From positions 3,258,501 to 3,322,500 of the forward strand of contig NZ_CP108494.1 in the NCBI RefSeq assembly GCF_041435435.1: a DNA stretch of 64,000 bases. The letters are read 5' to 3'. This DNA is from Streptomyces sp. NBC_01241. Lineage in GTDB: Bacteria; Actinomycetota; Actinomycetes; Streptomycetales; Streptomycetaceae. Below the pieces are notes generated by a model. The model did no database searches. It was not told where the DNA came from and saw only the letters and a program-made list of their open reading frames with translations. The position numbers were made by a program, and so were the translations under genes. This document shows positions 1-10,840 of the stretch, piece by piece; positions within the stretch are counted from its first letter, which is position 1; each line of letters begins with the position of its first letter.

Positions 1-545
1 CAGCGTCCTCGCTGTGTAATTGCCTACCGGAACCGTGAGGCCCGGCAGGACTTTCAAAGGAACCACCAACCTGCCGAAGCAGGCCGGGGTATCAACATAT
101 CTGGCGTTGACTTTTGGCACGCTGTTGAGTTCTCAAGGAACGGACGCTTCCTTTGTACTCACCCGCAGAACATTCTCTGGGGCTTTCCTCCGGGCTTTCC
201 CTTCGGTCTTGCGTTTCCGACTCTATCAGACTCTTTCGTGTCCGATTCCCGGTCGAAGCGGGTTTGCTTTCCAGTTCTTCGCTTTCGCGTTTCCCTTTCC
301 GGCGGTTCCAACCTTACCAGACTCTTTTCCGTTCCGTTTCCGGTTCGAATTTGAATTCTGGTGGCCTTCGGAATGGCCTTGCCTTTCGGCTGACTCGACT
401 TTACCAGAACCATTCAGCCGAAACGATCGGTTGCATGACCCGGAAATAAGAGAATCAATGGCTCTGCGGAGATTCCATCTCCGTTGAGAGCGAGGTAGAC
501 GTTAACTGTCGGGATCGAACCTGTCCAGTCCGACTCAACCGTTAA
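1..545 (-). other. Leader (5' external spacer) of a leftward rRNA operon
   Basis: Read on the minus strand, this stretch carries the conserved Streptomyces pre-16S motif around 116-138 (TTGAGAACTCAACAGCGTGCC-type) and a small CCTGC/GCAGG hairpin at 70-83, both typical of sequence just upstream of 16S rRNA. Three similar minus-strand -10-like blocks recur near 398-403 (TAAAGT), 310-320 (TAAGGT) and 213-225 (TAGAGT), as expected for the tandem promoters of Streptomyces rrn operons. The region is less G+C-rich than its surroundings and holds no convincing protein gene. The 16S gene itself would start left of base 1, so its presence is inferred. Confidence 0.8.
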
Positions 546-574
546 AATCTACCTCCCCAGGTCGACCATGTCAA
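546..574 (-). promoter_or_regulatory. Consensus vegetative promoter of the rRNA operon
   Basis: On the minus strand TTGACA (569-574) is followed after exactly 17 bases by TAGATT (546-551), a near-consensus promoter for the principal sigma factor HrdB. Transcription would begin near 539 and run left into the rRNA leader. It is the most distal of the likely tandem rrn promoters. Confidence 0.7.
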
Positions 575-626
575 CGGTCTCCCGGGGCAAAGAGGAGACT
601 AGCAGGTCAGCGCGGGTGTACGCACA

Positions 627-1634
627 TCAGGCCGCGGCGGGGAGCTCGGCGCTGCGTTCGGTCGGGTCGATGTCGCCCCGGTCGCCTGCGCGGGCTGCGC
701 GGCCGCCCAGGACGTAGACGTACGCAAGGAAGGCCAGCTCGGCTGTGCTGCCGATGGTGATGCGTCCCCATGTCGGGAGGCCGGAAGGGGTGACGAAGCC
801 TTCGATGACGCCCGAGACGAACAGGACCAGAGCGAGGCCGATGGCCATGCCGATCGCGGCTCGGCCCTGCTGCGCGAGGGCCGAGCGGCGGGTCCGCGGG
901 CCCGGGTCGATGACTGTCCAGCCGAGGCGCAGGCCCGTACCCGCTGCGACAAAGACTGCGGTGAGTTCCAACAGACCGTGCGGGAGGATCAGTCCCAGAA
1001 AGGTGTCGAGGCGGCCGGCCGAGGACATCAGGCCGATGCCGACCCCGAGGTTGAGCACGTTGACGAAGAGGATCCAGATCACCGGGATACCCAGGAACGC
1101 TCCCAGGACCAGGCACATGGCTGCGGCCTGGGCGTTGTTCGTCCATACCTGGGCGGCGAATGACGCGGCCGGGTGGCTGGAGTAGTAGGTCTCGTACTCC
1201 CCGCCCGGGCTGGTCAGTCGGCGAAGGTCGTCCGGGGCTGCGATGGCCGACTGGACTTCCGGATGCGTACCTATCCACCAGCCGATGACCGCGGCCAGCA
1301 AAGTGGAGAGGACGGCCGTGGGTATCCACCAGTGCCTGGATCGGTAGACCGCGGCGGGGAAGCCGGTGGTCAAGAAGCGCGTGGCGTCGCGCCAGGAAGC
1401 TCGGCGGGTGCCTGTCACCGTGGACCGGGCGCGGGCGACGAGCTGGGTGAGGCGAGCGGTGAGTATCGGGTCCGGGGTGCTGGACTGGAGAAGGGAGAGA
1501 TGGGTGGCCGTGCGCTGGTAGAGCTCGACGAGCTCGTCGGCTTCCGCGCCGGTGAGACGGCGCCCGCGGTGCAGGAGCTGGTCCAGGCGGTCCCACTCCG
1601 TGCGGTGGGTGGTCACGAAAACGTCGAGGTCCAT
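627..1634 (-). CDS. Stage II sporulation protein M (SpoIIM/DUF95) family membrane protein
   Basis: The 335-residue protein begins MDLDVFVTTHRTEWDRL, the usual start of actinobacterial SpoIIM/DUF95 proteins, so the start at 1634 was chosen over longer in-frame options. An N-terminal helical part of about 110 residues is followed by about six hydrophobic segments, including a stretch rich in G/L/I around residues 200-230. The family is named after Bacillus SpoIIM, which acts in forespore engulfment, but the Streptomyces members have no established role. It is transcribed divergently from an RDD-family gene starting at 1756. That pairing recurs in actinobacteria and suggests a shared membrane function. 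Confidence 0.85.
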   Translation of the reverse strand: MDLDVFVTTHRTEWDRLDQLLHRGRRLTGAEADELVELYQRTATHLSLLQSSTPDPILTARLTQLVARARSTVTGTRRASWRDATRFLTTGFPAAVYRSRHWWIPTAVLSTLLAAVIGWWIGTHPEVQSAIAAPDDLRRLTSPGGEYETYYSSHPAASFAAQVWTNNAQAAAMCLVLGAFLGIPVIWILFVNVLNLGVGIGLMSSAGRLDTFLGLILPHGLLELTAVFVAAGTGLRLGWTVIDPGPRTRRSALAQQGRAAIGMAIGLALVLFVSGVIEGFVTPSGLPTWGRITIGSTAELAFLAYVYVLGGRAARAGDRGDIDPTERSAELPAAA

Positions 1635-1755
1635 GGGCGGCTGCTGCTCCAGGCATGGGTGCGTACGGGTTCGTACTACGGCGGCGCGTTGCGGGTCAGC
1701 TTGGCAGACTGAAGGTCCCGAGGGGCAGGGAAGACCGGCGAAGGATGGGGCGGCG

Positions 1756-2697
1756 ATGAATGAGCTCGTGACCGGGGACGCGGTCGTACTGGGGCTGCGG
1801 CCCGCGAAGTTGCCGAGCCGGGCGCTGGCGCTGGTCATCGACCTTGCCGTGGTGGGAGCGGCGTTCGTCCTGGTGTCGATTGGCTTGTCCATGGCGACGG
1901 TGACGCTGGACGAAGCGGCGCTCGCGGCGGTGTCCGTGGCGTCCTTTCTGTTGGTGCTCGTGGGCGGGCCGATCGCAGTGGAGACCCTCAGCCATGGGCG
2001 TTCGCTGGGGAAGCTGGCGTGTGGGCTGCGCGTGGTACGGGACGACGGGGGGCCGATCCGTTTCCGGCATGCGCTGGTGCGCGGGGCCATGGGGGTCGTC
2101 GAGATTCTGATGACGCTCGGGGTTGTCGCCTGTATCGCTTCGCTGGTGTCGGCGCGGGGGCGGCGGCTCGGGGACGTGTTCGCGGGAACGCTGGTCGTAC
2201 GGGAGAGGGTGCCGGCTGGGCGGGCGGCTGCGGTGCCGCCTCCGCCGCCGTGGTTGGTCGGGCGGTTCGCGGGTCTGGATCTGTCGGCGGTGCCGGACGG
2301 TCTGTGGCTGGCGATACGGCAGTACCTGACGCGGATGCATCAGCTCGACACGCAGGTGGGCCGGTCGATGGCGGAGCGGCTGGCCGCGGAGCTGGCGACG
2401 CGGACCGGGGTTCCGGTGCCCGAGGGAGTGCCGGCCGGGGCGTATCTGGCGGCGGTGGTGAACGAGCGGCAGGCGCGCGATGCGCGGCGGGTGTTCGTCG
2501 CTGCTCGGGACGGTGATCCGCAGTTCGGTGCCGCGCAGGTGGGAGGCGGAGGGCTGGAGGGTCGGGCTGTCGTGCCCTCGCCGGTGGGGGCCGTGCCGTC
2601 CGCGGGAGGTACGGGGGCAGGTGCGCCCGTCGCCCCGGTGGCCGAGGAGGGCGGGGCGGCAGCGCCCGCTGCGACGGGGTTCGCGCCGCCTGCCTAG
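1756..2697 (+). CDS. RDD family membrane protein
   Basis: This 313-residue protein has the RDD domain in its first 150 residues. It shows an Arg and Asp in the first transmembrane helix (LPSRALALVIDLAVVG), three or so membrane helices, and the conserved stretch GRSLGKLACGLRVVRDD before the last helix. The C-terminal half is soluble, rich in Ala, Gly and Pro, and likely cytoplasmic. RDD proteins are membrane proteins of mostly unknown role, and some are implicated in ion transport. The ATG at 1756 has AAGGA about 11 bases upstream. Its TAG stop overlaps the stop of the convergent gene by four bases. Confidence 0.85.
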   Translation: MNELVTGDAVVLGLRPAKLPSRALALVIDLAVVGAAFVLVSIGLSMATVTLDEAALAAVSVASFLLVLVGGPIAVETLSHGRSLGKLACGLRVVRDDGGPIRFRHALVRGAMGVVEILMTLGVVACIASLVSARGRRLGDVFAGTLVVRERVPAGRAAAVPPPPPWLVGRFAGLDLSAVPDGLWLAIRQYLTRMHQLDTQVGRSMAERLAAELATRTGVPVPEGVPAGAYLAAVVNERQARDARRVFVAARDGDPQFGAAQVGGGGLEGRAVVPSPVGAVPSAGGTGAGAPVAPVAEEGGAAAPAATGFAPPA

Positions 2698-3305
2698 CGC
2701 GGTGAGGGTGGGGTTTCCAGGTCTTCGAGCTCGATCCCGGGTGCCGAGAGGACCACGTCGCCGGCGATGTGGACGGTGTGCTGTTCGCCGGTGTCCAGGG
2801 CGCTGACCTGGTATTCGTCCACAGTCAGAGGGCCGCTGTCAGTGGCGTGCGCTTCACTGTTCACCAGGGCCCAGGACTGGTCGACGGTGCGGGGGGCAAG
2901 GACCGGGTCCGTGAAGGCGACCAGGCGGACGCGGGTCGCGGGGGAATCGGGGGTGAGGCGCAGAAGCCGTGAGGTCGCGATGAGGAATGCGGGGGAAGTG
3001 CCGGTGAAGGCGTGGGCGCGCACATTGCCTTCGGTGGCATGAGTACCGGTCGGGTCGGTACGGACCCAGGTGACGCCTTCGAGAGCGGCGCCGCGGACCT
3101 GCCAGCTCGCGGCGTGGAGTTCGAGGCGGATGGGGCGGCCCAGTTCGTCGAGGGTCAGGTCGACGGAACCGAGGTGGTCGCCGGAAGAGGCGGTGATCTG
3201 GGAGACGTAGCGCCAGCCGGAGGGGCCGGGGGCGCACTGGAAGTGTTCTTCGCCGAGGAGGGTGTGATCGTGAAGATCGTGGAGCGAATATCGGCCGCGG
3301 GGCAT
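2694..3305 (-). CDS. Conserved hypothetical protein, 203 aa
   Basis: A soluble 203-residue protein beginning MPRGRYSLHDLHDH. It has no signal peptide, no membrane segment and no motif that I recognise. The sequence alternates short hydrophobic strands with charged turns (for example LGSVDLTLDELGRPIRLEL), which suggests a beta-rich fold of the kind seen in lipid- or ligand-binding proteins. Codon usage is typical of the surrounding genes, so it is a real gene. It is convergent with the RDD gene, overlapping by four bases, and is transcribed in the same direction as the ahcY cluster but lies beyond the strong terminator at 3348-3384, so it is probably a separate unit. Confidence 0.65.
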   Translation of the reverse strand: MPRGRYSLHDLHDHTLLGEEHFQCAPGPSGWRYVSQITASSGDHLGSVDLTLDELGRPIRLELHAASWQVRGAALEGVTWVRTDPTGTHATEGNVRAHAFTGTSPAFLIATSRLLRLTPDSPATRVRLVAFTDPVLAPRTVDQSWALVNSEAHATDSGPLTVDEYQVSALDTGEQHTVHIAGDVVLSAPGIELEDLETPPSPR

Positions 3306-3347
3306 GGGGTCCTTCGAGGTTCCTCGGGCTGAGCGGGTGCGGTACGA

Positions 3348-3384
3348 GCGCAGGCCCCCGACACGGGGGTGCGGGGGCCTGCGC
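3348..3384. terminator. Strong hairpin terminator after ahcY
   Basis: A perfect 12-bp stem (3348-3359 with 3373-3384, GCGCAGGCCCCC) with a 13-base loop lies about 70 bases beyond the ahcY stop. There is no U-tract, which is usual for Streptomyces terminators. Confidence 0.75.
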
Positions 3385-3455
3385 GCGTAGCTGCTGCTGA
3401 GGTTGTTCCGTCTGTCAGCGGCCGGTGGCCGCTGACGGGCGGGAACAGGGGCCGA

Positions 3456-4913
<1,458 letters not shown>

Positions 4914-5246
4914 AACGGGCTGCTCCTGGTGATGGGTGTCGAGGTGGGCACGGCTGGCTCTGCGGCGGCGGGCACACGAATGCCCGGGCGCTCGCAGCGC
5001 AGTCCGTCGGAGGCCCTCTCTCCCTCGGCCGGTCCGCGTATACGGACCGATCGACCGCCATCAGCAGCGACGACTGACACTGCCATCGAATCTACACCGA
5101 CCGGCCCGGCCGCTCCCAGCCCGCCCGGGAAGGAAGGTGGCCGGGAAGGCCTGCCGGGAGGGGGCGGGAGGGGGTTGCTGGGGGGCGCAGACGCGAGGCG
5201 GTTGGGACGGGAGGTGTGCTTGGCGCTGTAGGGGTACGCGGGTGGT

Positions 5247-6233
5247 TCAGTGATCGGAGGGCGTCGGGGAGTTCGGGGCTCCGCCCGGGGCCTTGCCGGG
5301 GTTCGTGCCGGCTGCGGCGGCCGCCTCGCTGTAGATGTCCGGTTCCAGATAGATGACCCGGGCGATCGGGACGGCTGCGCGGATTCGGGTCTCGGCGGCG
5401 TTGATGGCGTTGGCCACTTCGGTGGCCGTGTCGTCGTGCTGTACCGCGATCTTGGCGGCGACCAGCAGCTCTTCCGGGCCGAGGTGGAGCGTGCGCATGT
5501 GGATGACACCGGTGACCGTGTCGCCGTCGACGAGCGCGGCCTTGATCTTCTCGACCTGGTCGGTACCGGCGGCCTCGCCGAGCAGGAGGGACTTCGTCTC
5601 GGCGGCGAGGACGATCGCGATGACGATCAGCAGGACGCCGATGCAGAGGGTGCCGATGCCGTCCCAGACGCCGTTGCCGGTCCCGAGTGCCAGGCCGACG
5701 CCCGCGAGGGCGAGCACCAGACCGATCAGCGCGCCGAAGTCCTCCAGGAGGACGACGGGGAGTTCGGGGGCCTTGGCACGGCGGATGAACTCCTTCCAGG
5801 AGAGTGATCCGCGGGTCTGGTTGGACTCCTTGATGGCCGTACGGAAGGAGAAGCCCTCAGCGATGATCGCGAAGATCAGCACGCCGACCGGCCAGTACCA
5901 GGACTCGATCTCGTGCGGGTGCTTGATCTTCTCGTAGCCCTCGTACACCGCGAACATGCCACCGACCGAGAACAGCACGATGGAGACGAGGAAGGCGTAG
6001 ATGTAGCGCTCGCGGCCGTAGCCGAAGGGGTGCTGGGGGGTGGCTTCGCGCCGGGCCTTCTTGCCGCCGAGCAGCAGCAGGCCCTGGTTGCCCGAGTCGG
6101 CGACCGAGTGGACGCTCTCCGCGAGCATCGACGACGAGCCACTGAACAGGAACGCCACGAATTTGGCCACTGCGATCGCGAGGTTGGCGCCGAGTGCCGC
6201 CACGATCGCCTTGGTTCCGCCTGACGCACTCAT
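5247..6233 (-). CDS. Cation diffusion facilitator family transporter
   Basis: This 328-residue integral membrane protein resembles CDF metal exporters (Zn, Fe, Co, Mn out of the cytoplasm). The first helix is followed by SSSMLAESVHSVADSGNQ, in which Asp and His/Ser residues form the family's helix-2 metal site. A second signature is HPFGYGRERY. Four to six membrane helices occupy residues 10-220, and the C-terminal 100 residues form a soluble dimerisation domain (VTGVIHMRTLHLGPEELLVAAKI). The start at 6233 (MSASGG) places the first helix normally; the longer upstream extension is Arg/Pro-rich and unlikely to be translated. It sits downstream of manA, and no metal-dependent regulation is evident. 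Confidence 0.88.
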   Translation of the reverse strand: MSASGGTKAIVAALGANLAIAVAKFVAFLFSGSSSMLAESVHSVADSGNQGLLLLGGKKARREATPQHPFGYGRERYIYAFLVSIVLFSVGGMFAVYEGYEKIKHPHEIESWYWPVGVLIFAIIAEGFSFRTAIKESNQTRGSLSWKEFIRRAKAPELPVVLLEDFGALIGLVLALAGVGLALGTGNGVWDGIGTLCIGVLLIVIAIVLAAETKSLLLGEAAGTDQVEKIKAALVDGDTVTGVIHMRTLHLGPEELLVAAKIAVQHDDTATEVANAINAAETRIRAAVPIARVIYLEPDIYSEAAAAAGTNPGKAPGGAPNSPTPSDH

Positions 6234-6321
6234 GGGTGCCGGGTGTCCCTTCTTCGGTGCTGCGGCCCTGGCGCCGCGGTACGGCCGGACATTGTTGCAG
6301 CCGACTGGTGCGGACGGTGCG

Positions 6322-7503
6322 TCAGGCCACCACTGTGGCACGGAACAGGGTTCCCGTGCCGGACACTTCGACCCTCTCACCAGAGGGTACGAAGACCGAG
6401 GCGCCGGGTGCGAGGCCGAGCGTGCCGGCCTTCGGGGCGCCCGCGGTGCAGAGCAGGATCTGCGGGGTGTCCCTGGTCAGGTCGACGGGGTCGGCGCCGG
6501 GCGACAGGTCGAAGCGCGAGAGCCGGAATTCGTCCACGGGCGTCTCGTACAGTTCCTCGCCGGACGGGGACGCCTCGGGGCGCAGGACGCCGGGGTCGGT
6601 CGCCTCGAAGCGGACGATGCGCAGGAGTTCGGGTACGTCGACGTGTTTGGGCGTGAGTCCGCAGCGCAGCACGTTGTCGGAGTTGGCCATGATCTCGACA
6701 CCGAGGCCGTCGAGGTAGGCGTGCGGGACACCGGCGCCGAGGAAGAGGGCTTCGCCGGGCTGGAGTTCTACGTAGTTCAGCAGCATGGCCGCGATGACAC
6801 CGGGGTCGCCGGGGAAGTGGTGGGCGATGCGGGCGTACGGGGCGTGGGTGCCGCCGAGGCGTTCGGCGGCCGCGGCTGCCTGGTTCACCGTTTCGGCCAT
6901 CTCCGTCGGGTCGGCGGCGAGGATCGCGGTGAGGACCTCACGCAGGGCCGCCTCCTCGGGGTGGGCACCGAGGAGGTCGACGTACGGCTTGAGGGAATCG
7001 ACGCCGAGTGCCGCCATCGTCTCGGCCGCCTCGGTGGGCCTGCGGAAGCCGCACAGGCCGGCGAAGGGGGTGAGCGCGCAGATCAGCTCGGGCTTGTGGT
7101 TGGCGTCCTTGTACGTGCGGTGGGGTGCGTCGATCGGGACGGACCGGCGCTCCTCGTCCTCGTACCCCTGCTTCGCCTGTGCGAGGTCGGGGTGGACCTG
7201 GAGGGAGAGCGGGGCACCGGCGGCGAGCAGTTTGAGGAGGAAGGGCAGGCGGGGGCCGAACTTTTCGACCGTGGCCCGGCCCAGTTCCCGCTCGGGGTCG
7301 GCGGCGATGACCTCGGTGAGGGGCCGCTCGCGGCCGGCCTCTCCGGCGCTGGTTGTACGGGTGAGGCGGGAGGGGGCTCCGGGGTGGGCGCCCATCCACA
7401 TCTCCGCCTGGGGTTCGCCGGTGGGCGCGATGCCGAGCAGCTCGGGGATGGCGGTGGTGGAACCCCAGGCGTAAGGGCGCACGGTGTTGGAGAGCCGGTC
7501 CAT
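6322..7503 (-). CDS. manA: Mannose-6-phosphate isomerase, class I
   Basis: ManA interconverts fructose-6-phosphate and mannose-6-phosphate, the entry point to GDP-mannose and mannosylated wall polymers. The 393-residue protein starts MDRLSNTVRPYAWGS, typical of the class I zinc enzyme. Zinc ligands are visible in LSLQVHPD (Gln and His near residues 100-102), and later elements include AYLDGLGVEIMANSDNVLRCGLTPKHVDV, with the catalytic region in the second half. It lies 56 bases after the SIS-domain gene and is followed by the cation transporter, forming part of a leftward operon with manB. Confidence 0.95.
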   Translation of the reverse strand: MDRLSNTVRPYAWGSTTAIPELLGIAPTGEPQAEMWMGAHPGAPSRLTRTTSAGEAGRERPLTEVIAADPERELGRATVEKFGPRLPFLLKLLAAGAPLSLQVHPDLAQAKQGYEDEERRSVPIDAPHRTYKDANHKPELICALTPFAGLCGFRRPTEAAETMAALGVDSLKPYVDLLGAHPEEAALREVLTAILAADPTEMAETVNQAAAAAERLGGTHAPYARIAHHFPGDPGVIAAMLLNYVELQPGEALFLGAGVPHAYLDGLGVEIMANSDNVLRCGLTPKHVDVPELLRIVRFEATDPGVLRPEASPSGEELYETPVDEFRLSRFDLSPGADPVDLTRDTPQILLCTAGAPKAGTLGLAPGASVFVPSGERVEVSGTGTLFRATVVA

Positions 7504-7559
7504 GGGTTGTCCTTGTCAGGTGCGTGGATCGGGGGGTGGCGTACCGGTGGGCGCCTGTG

Positions 7560-8696
7560 TCAGGCGCGGGCTGCCGACGCCAGTGCCAGGTAGACGGCGG
7601 CGAAGTCGGTGACCGCGAGGAGTTCGGCGAGGGCTTCGAGTTCGGTGCCCTCCTCCGGTTCGAGTTCGCTGATCGCCGTGTCGTGGCCGAGGGCCAGTTC
7701 GCGGGCTGCGGGGCCGGCGCTCAGGCCGCCGGTGGGGCGGTCGCGGAGCAGTACGACGCGGGCGTGCAGGGGCTCCGCCTCGTCGACCCGGTCGCGGAAG
7801 AAGTCGTCGGGGTCGGCCCCGGCGGCGAATGTGCCCGCCAGCAGCGCGCCGTGGGCCGGCAGCGCCTCGGGGAGCTCGGCGGCGAGGGCCGGCCGGCCGG
7901 ACAACTCGGCCAGGACTGCCGCGAATCTCCGGCCGACCGGGGCCGCCGCGTCGCCCTCCGTCCAGATGAGGGGCAGGCTGTCGGCGAGTTCGGCGGCGAG
8001 GGTCTTGGCCGGGTTGCTGTACGTGGCGATGGCCGGACCACAGCGTTCCGCGGTGCGGTCCAGGCGGTCGGCGACGCTCTGCAGCGCCTCGGCGGGTGCG
8101 GTGACCAGTCCGACCCGGTCGAGCAGTGCGAGCAGCGGGGTGAACAGGGCCCAGAGCGTGCCGGGGCCCGCCGCCGACGTCTCGGCGTCGTACTCGCCGT
8201 GCGGCGCGGTGGCCATGGGTACGACGAGTCCGTGTACCCCGTCGGTCGCCTCGCGCAGCGGTGACCGGTGGGGGGCGACGGCGACGACGCTGCAGCCGCG
8301 GCGGTACGCCTGTTCGGCGAGGAGGGAGAGGCCCGGCTCGGAACCGTCGGCCGTGACGATCAGCAGCAGGTCGACGGAGCCGGCCCAGCCGGGCAGCGTC
8401 CAACGCATCGCGCCCGCGGCCGGGGCGACCCCGGTGGGACGGATGCGGGTGACGGGCGCGGAGGCGCCTGCCAGGGCGGTGATCAGGTCGGCGACACCGG
8501 ACGCGGCGGTGCCGGAACCCGCGACGAGTACGGCGCGGGGGCGGCCTTCCGGGTTCAGTGCGGCGATCCCGGCCTCCGCCGCGTGCCGGGCGGCGGTGCG
8601 GACCCGGGCCCCGGCCTCGGCGGCGCCGCGGAGCAGTCCGCGGCGGTCGGCTCGGGCCAGGGATTCCGGGGCGTCGAGCAGCGACTCGTCGAGCAT
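7560..8696 (-). CDS. SIS domain protein, PGI/PMI-like
   Basis: A 378-residue protein with a sugar isomerase (SIS) fold: PRAVLVAGSGTAASGVADL near residue 53 is the phosphosugar-binding loop, and a second half-domain begins around residue 230 (SLPLIWTEGDAAAPVGRRF). It resembles the bifunctional phosphoglucose/phosphomannose isomerase C-terminal domain, but catalytic residues could not be confirmed by eye. Actinobacteria, including mycobacteria, keep this gene between manA and manB, so it probably acts on a hexose phosphate or regulates that step. It is 51 bases downstream of the Trm112 gene in the same operon. Confidence 0.85.
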   Translation of the reverse strand: MLDESLLDAPESLARADRRGLLRGAAEAGARVRTAARHAAEAGIAALNPEGRPRAVLVAGSGTAASGVADLITALAGASAPVTRIRPTGVAPAAGAMRWTLPGWAGSVDLLLIVTADGSEPGLSLLAEQAYRRGCSVVAVAPHRSPLREATDGVHGLVVPMATAPHGEYDAETSAAGPGTLWALFTPLLALLDRVGLVTAPAEALQSVADRLDRTAERCGPAIATYSNPAKTLAAELADSLPLIWTEGDAAAPVGRRFAAVLAELSGRPALAAELPEALPAHGALLAGTFAAGADPDDFFRDRVDEAEPLHARVVLLRDRPTGGLSAGPAARELALGHDTAISELEPEEGTELEALAELLAVTDFAAVYLALASAARA

Positions 8697-8747
8697 GGGG
8701 ACGGTCCTCCGATCACGTGCTGATCACCGTGCGGGATGCGGATGCCG

Positions 8748-8930
8748 TTACGCGGGGCGGCGGGCCTCGTCGACGAGGAGGACGGGGATGCCGTCCCGTA
8801 CCGGGTAGGCGAGGCCGCAGTCCTTGCCGGTGCAGACGAGTTCGGGGCTGTCGGCCGCCGACCGGTCGTCGAGCGGAGAGTGGCAGGCCGGGCAGGCGAG
8901 GATCTCCAGAAGGCCGGCTTCGAGCGGCAT
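8748..8930 (-). CDS. Trm112 family small zinc protein
   Basis: A 60-residue protein with the Trm112/UPF0434 pattern: [14 protein letters not shown] with a CxxC pair near residues 9-12, a second Cys region ([22 protein letters not shown]) and the terminal hydrophobic strand [10 protein letters not shown]. In eukaryotes Trm112 activates methyltransferases; in bacteria the partner is unknown. The ATG at 8930 was chosen because AAGGGA lies eight bases upstream; a longer in-frame start at 8951 has no comparable ribosome-binding site. It sits inside the mannose operon between manB and the SIS gene. Confidence 0.85.
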   Translation of the reverse strand: MPLEAGLLEILACPACHSPLDDRSAADSPELVCTGKDCGLAYPVRDGIPVLLVDEARRPA

Positions 8931-9087
8931 GGGGTGAGTCCCTTCAAGCATTCGGACGCGCGGTTCGGGTTCACGCGGATCGGGCGACGTCAGCCTACCG
9001 CCGGGGTACGGGAGGCGCGGCCGGGGCGGGGGCGGGGCCGGAGCGGGGGCGCCCGCGGCGGACCTGCCCCCTACCCGTCCCTTCCTG

Positions 9088-9140
9088 AAACCGGGGCGCT
9101 GCCCCGGACTCCGCGCCTCAAACGCCGGCGAGGCGGAGAA
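9088..9140. repeat. Streptomyces intergenic GC-rich repeat
   Basis: The stretch contains CGGGGCGCTGCCCCGGACTC followed by CGCGCCTCAAACGCCGGCGAGG. This is a variant of a sequence that recurs in many Streptomyces intergenic regions, usually with a CCGGGGC/GCCCCGG hairpin. It lies between manB and the Trm112 gene and may act as a partial terminator or RNA-stability element within the operon. Recognition is from memory of other genomes. Confidence 0.5.
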
Positions 9141-9145
9141 ATGTC

Positions 9146-10513
9146 CTACGAGGCCCGGACCAGGGTCAGTACCTCGTCCCGTACCGCCGTCATCATCCGT
9201 TCGTCACGGGCCTCGACGTTCAGGCGGAGCAGGGGTTCCGTGTTGGAGGCACGCAGGTTGAACCACCAGTCCGGGGCCGTGACGGTCAGGCCGTCGAGAT
9301 CATCGGTCGTGACTCCGTCCCGGGTCGCGAAGGCGTCGCGTACCGCTGCCGTGCGGCCCGCCTGGTCGGTGACCGTGGAGTTGATCTCGCCGGATCCGGT
9401 GTAGCGGTCGTACTGCGCGACCAGTTCCGACAGCGTGCCCGGCTGGCCCCCCAGCGCGGCCAGGACGTGGAGCGCGGCGAGCATGCCCGTATCGGCGTTC
9501 CAGAAGTCGCGGAAGTAGTAGTGCGCGGAGTGTTCACCGCCGAAGATCGCGCCGTGCCCGGCCATCTCCGCCTTGATGAAGGAGTGGCCCACGCGGGTAC
9601 GGACCGGGGTGCCGCCGTTCTCGCGGACGACCTCGGGGACCGTGAGGGAGGTGATCAGGTTGTGGATGACGGTGCCCTTGCCGCCGTTGCGGGCGAGTTC
9701 CCGGGCCGCGACCAGGGCGGTGATCGCGGACGGCGAGACGCCCGCGCCGCGTTCGTCCACGACGAAACAGCGGTCGGCGTCGCCGTCGAAGGCGAGGCCC
9801 AGATCGGCGCCCTCGGCCACGACGCGGCCCTGGAGGTCGACGAGGTTCTTCGGGTCGAGCGGGTTGGCCTCGTGGTTGGGGAACGTGCCGTCCAGCTCGA
9901 AGTACATCGGTACGAGGTCGACGGGAAGGTCCGCGAAGACCGTCGGGACGGTGTGGCCGCCCATGCCGTTGCCCGCGTCTACGACGACCTTCAGCGGGCG
10001 GATCGACGCGAGGTCCACCAGCGACAGCAGGTACGCGGCGTAGTCGGTGAGCGTTTCGCGCCGGGTGACGGTGCCGGGGGCTGCCGCCGGTCGCGGCGCA
10101 CCGGTCTCGGACCACTTCTCGACCAGGGCGCGGATCTCCGAGAGACCGGTGTCCTGGCCCACGGGTGCGGCGCCCGCCCGGCAGAGCTTGATGCCGTTGT
10201 ACTGCGCCGGGTTGTGCGAGGCGGTGAACATCGCGCCGGGAAGCCCCAGGCTGCCGGAGGCGAAGTACAGCTGGTCGGTCGAGCAGAGGCCGATCAGCGC
10301 GACGTCCGCGCCGCGCGCCGCCGCGCCGCGCGCGAAGGCTCCCGAGAGGCCGGGCGACGAGGGCCGCATGTCGTGGCCGATCACGATCGCGTCCGCGCCC
10401 ATGACCTCGACGAATGCCGCCCCGAACTGTTCGGCCAGCGATTCGTCCCACTGGTCGGGGACCACCCCGCGTACGTCGTACGCCTTGACGATCTGCGACA
10501 GATCAGCAGCCAC
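9146..10513 (-). CDS. manB: Phosphomannomutase/phosphoglucomutase
   Basis: The enzyme moves phosphate between C6 and C1 of mannose (and often glucose), giving mannose-1-phosphate for GDP-mannose synthesis. All four functional loops are visible: the catalytic phosphoserine loop [12 protein letters not shown], the magnesium loop DGDADRC, the sugar-specificity loop GGEHSAHYY and the phosphate-binding loop RASNTEP near the C-terminus. Length is 455 residues, as expected. The GTG at 10513 was chosen because AGGAGG lies eight bases upstream; an upstream ATG at 10549 would add an unconserved 12-residue tail. It is the first gene of the leftward manB - Trm112 - SIS - manA group. Confidence 0.95.
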   Translation of the reverse strand: MAADLSQIVKAYDVRGVVPDQWDESLAEQFGAAFVEVMGADAIVIGHDMRPSSPGLSGAFARGAAARGADVALIGLCSTDQLYFASGSLGLPGAMFTASHNPAQYNGIKLCRAGAAPVGQDTGLSEIRALVEKWSETGAPRPAAAPGTVTRRETLTDYAAYLLSLVDLASIRPLKVVVDAGNGMGGHTVPTVFADLPVDLVPMYFELDGTFPNHEANPLDPKNLVDLQGRVVAEGADLGLAFDGDADRCFVVDERGAGVSPSAITALVAARELARNGGKGTVIHNLITSLTVPEVVRENGGTPVRTRVGHSFIKAEMAGHGAIFGGEHSAHYYFRDFWNADTGMLAALHVLAALGGQPGTLSELVAQYDRYTGSGEINSTVTDQAGRTAAVRDAFATRDGVTTDDLDGLTVTAPDWWFNLRASNTEPLLRLNVEARDERMMTAVRDEVLTLVRAS

Positions 10514-10632
10514 GGGCCGGTCCTCCTGAGATTTCTTCGGACCGCCCAAACTACCCGGCGGCGGTTCGGGCGGACCGCGGGGTCTTCAGATGGTGCGATA
10601 CAGCGCGGACGCGGGATCGGGTGCCGTGCCGC

Positions 10633-10797
10633 TCAGGACAGCATCCAGGCCGGCGCCGCCGTGCTCTGTGCCAGCACGATCAGGCACATCACCAACAGCA
10701 GTCCCAGGCTCCATGGCAGTACCTTGCGCAACAGGTCGCCTTCCCGTCCGGCGAGGCCGGTACACCCGCAGGGCGTTGACGACGGATTCCGTGATGA
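10633..10797 (-). pseudogene. C-terminal remnant of a membrane permease, probably L-lactate permease
   Basis: On the minus strand a terminal reading frame gives GLAGREGDLLRKVLPWSLGL, then a hydrophobic helix ending AWMLS and a stop (TGA at 10633-10635). This is the form of the last helix of LctP-family L-lactate permeases. Upstream, the similar-looking sequence SVVNALRV continues in a different frame, so at least one base was gained near 10755, and nothing homologous is seen beyond about 10800. It is therefore a degraded 3' stub. The LctP assignment is by eye and moderately uncertain. Confidence 0.45.
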
Positions 10798-10840
10798 GGG
10801 AAGCCGTTTCTCACGGGTGAGGAAATAGCTGTGTCGACGA

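Noticed and set aside
4914..5100. Possible SAH riboswitch upstream of ahcY (a GCGCTGCGA-like stretch on the minus strand near 4990-5000)
   Set aside because: The core resembles the SAH riboswitch only over a few bases, and I could not find the complementary P1 stem or the conserved downstream pairing. An Infernal search with the SAH riboswitch model would decide it.
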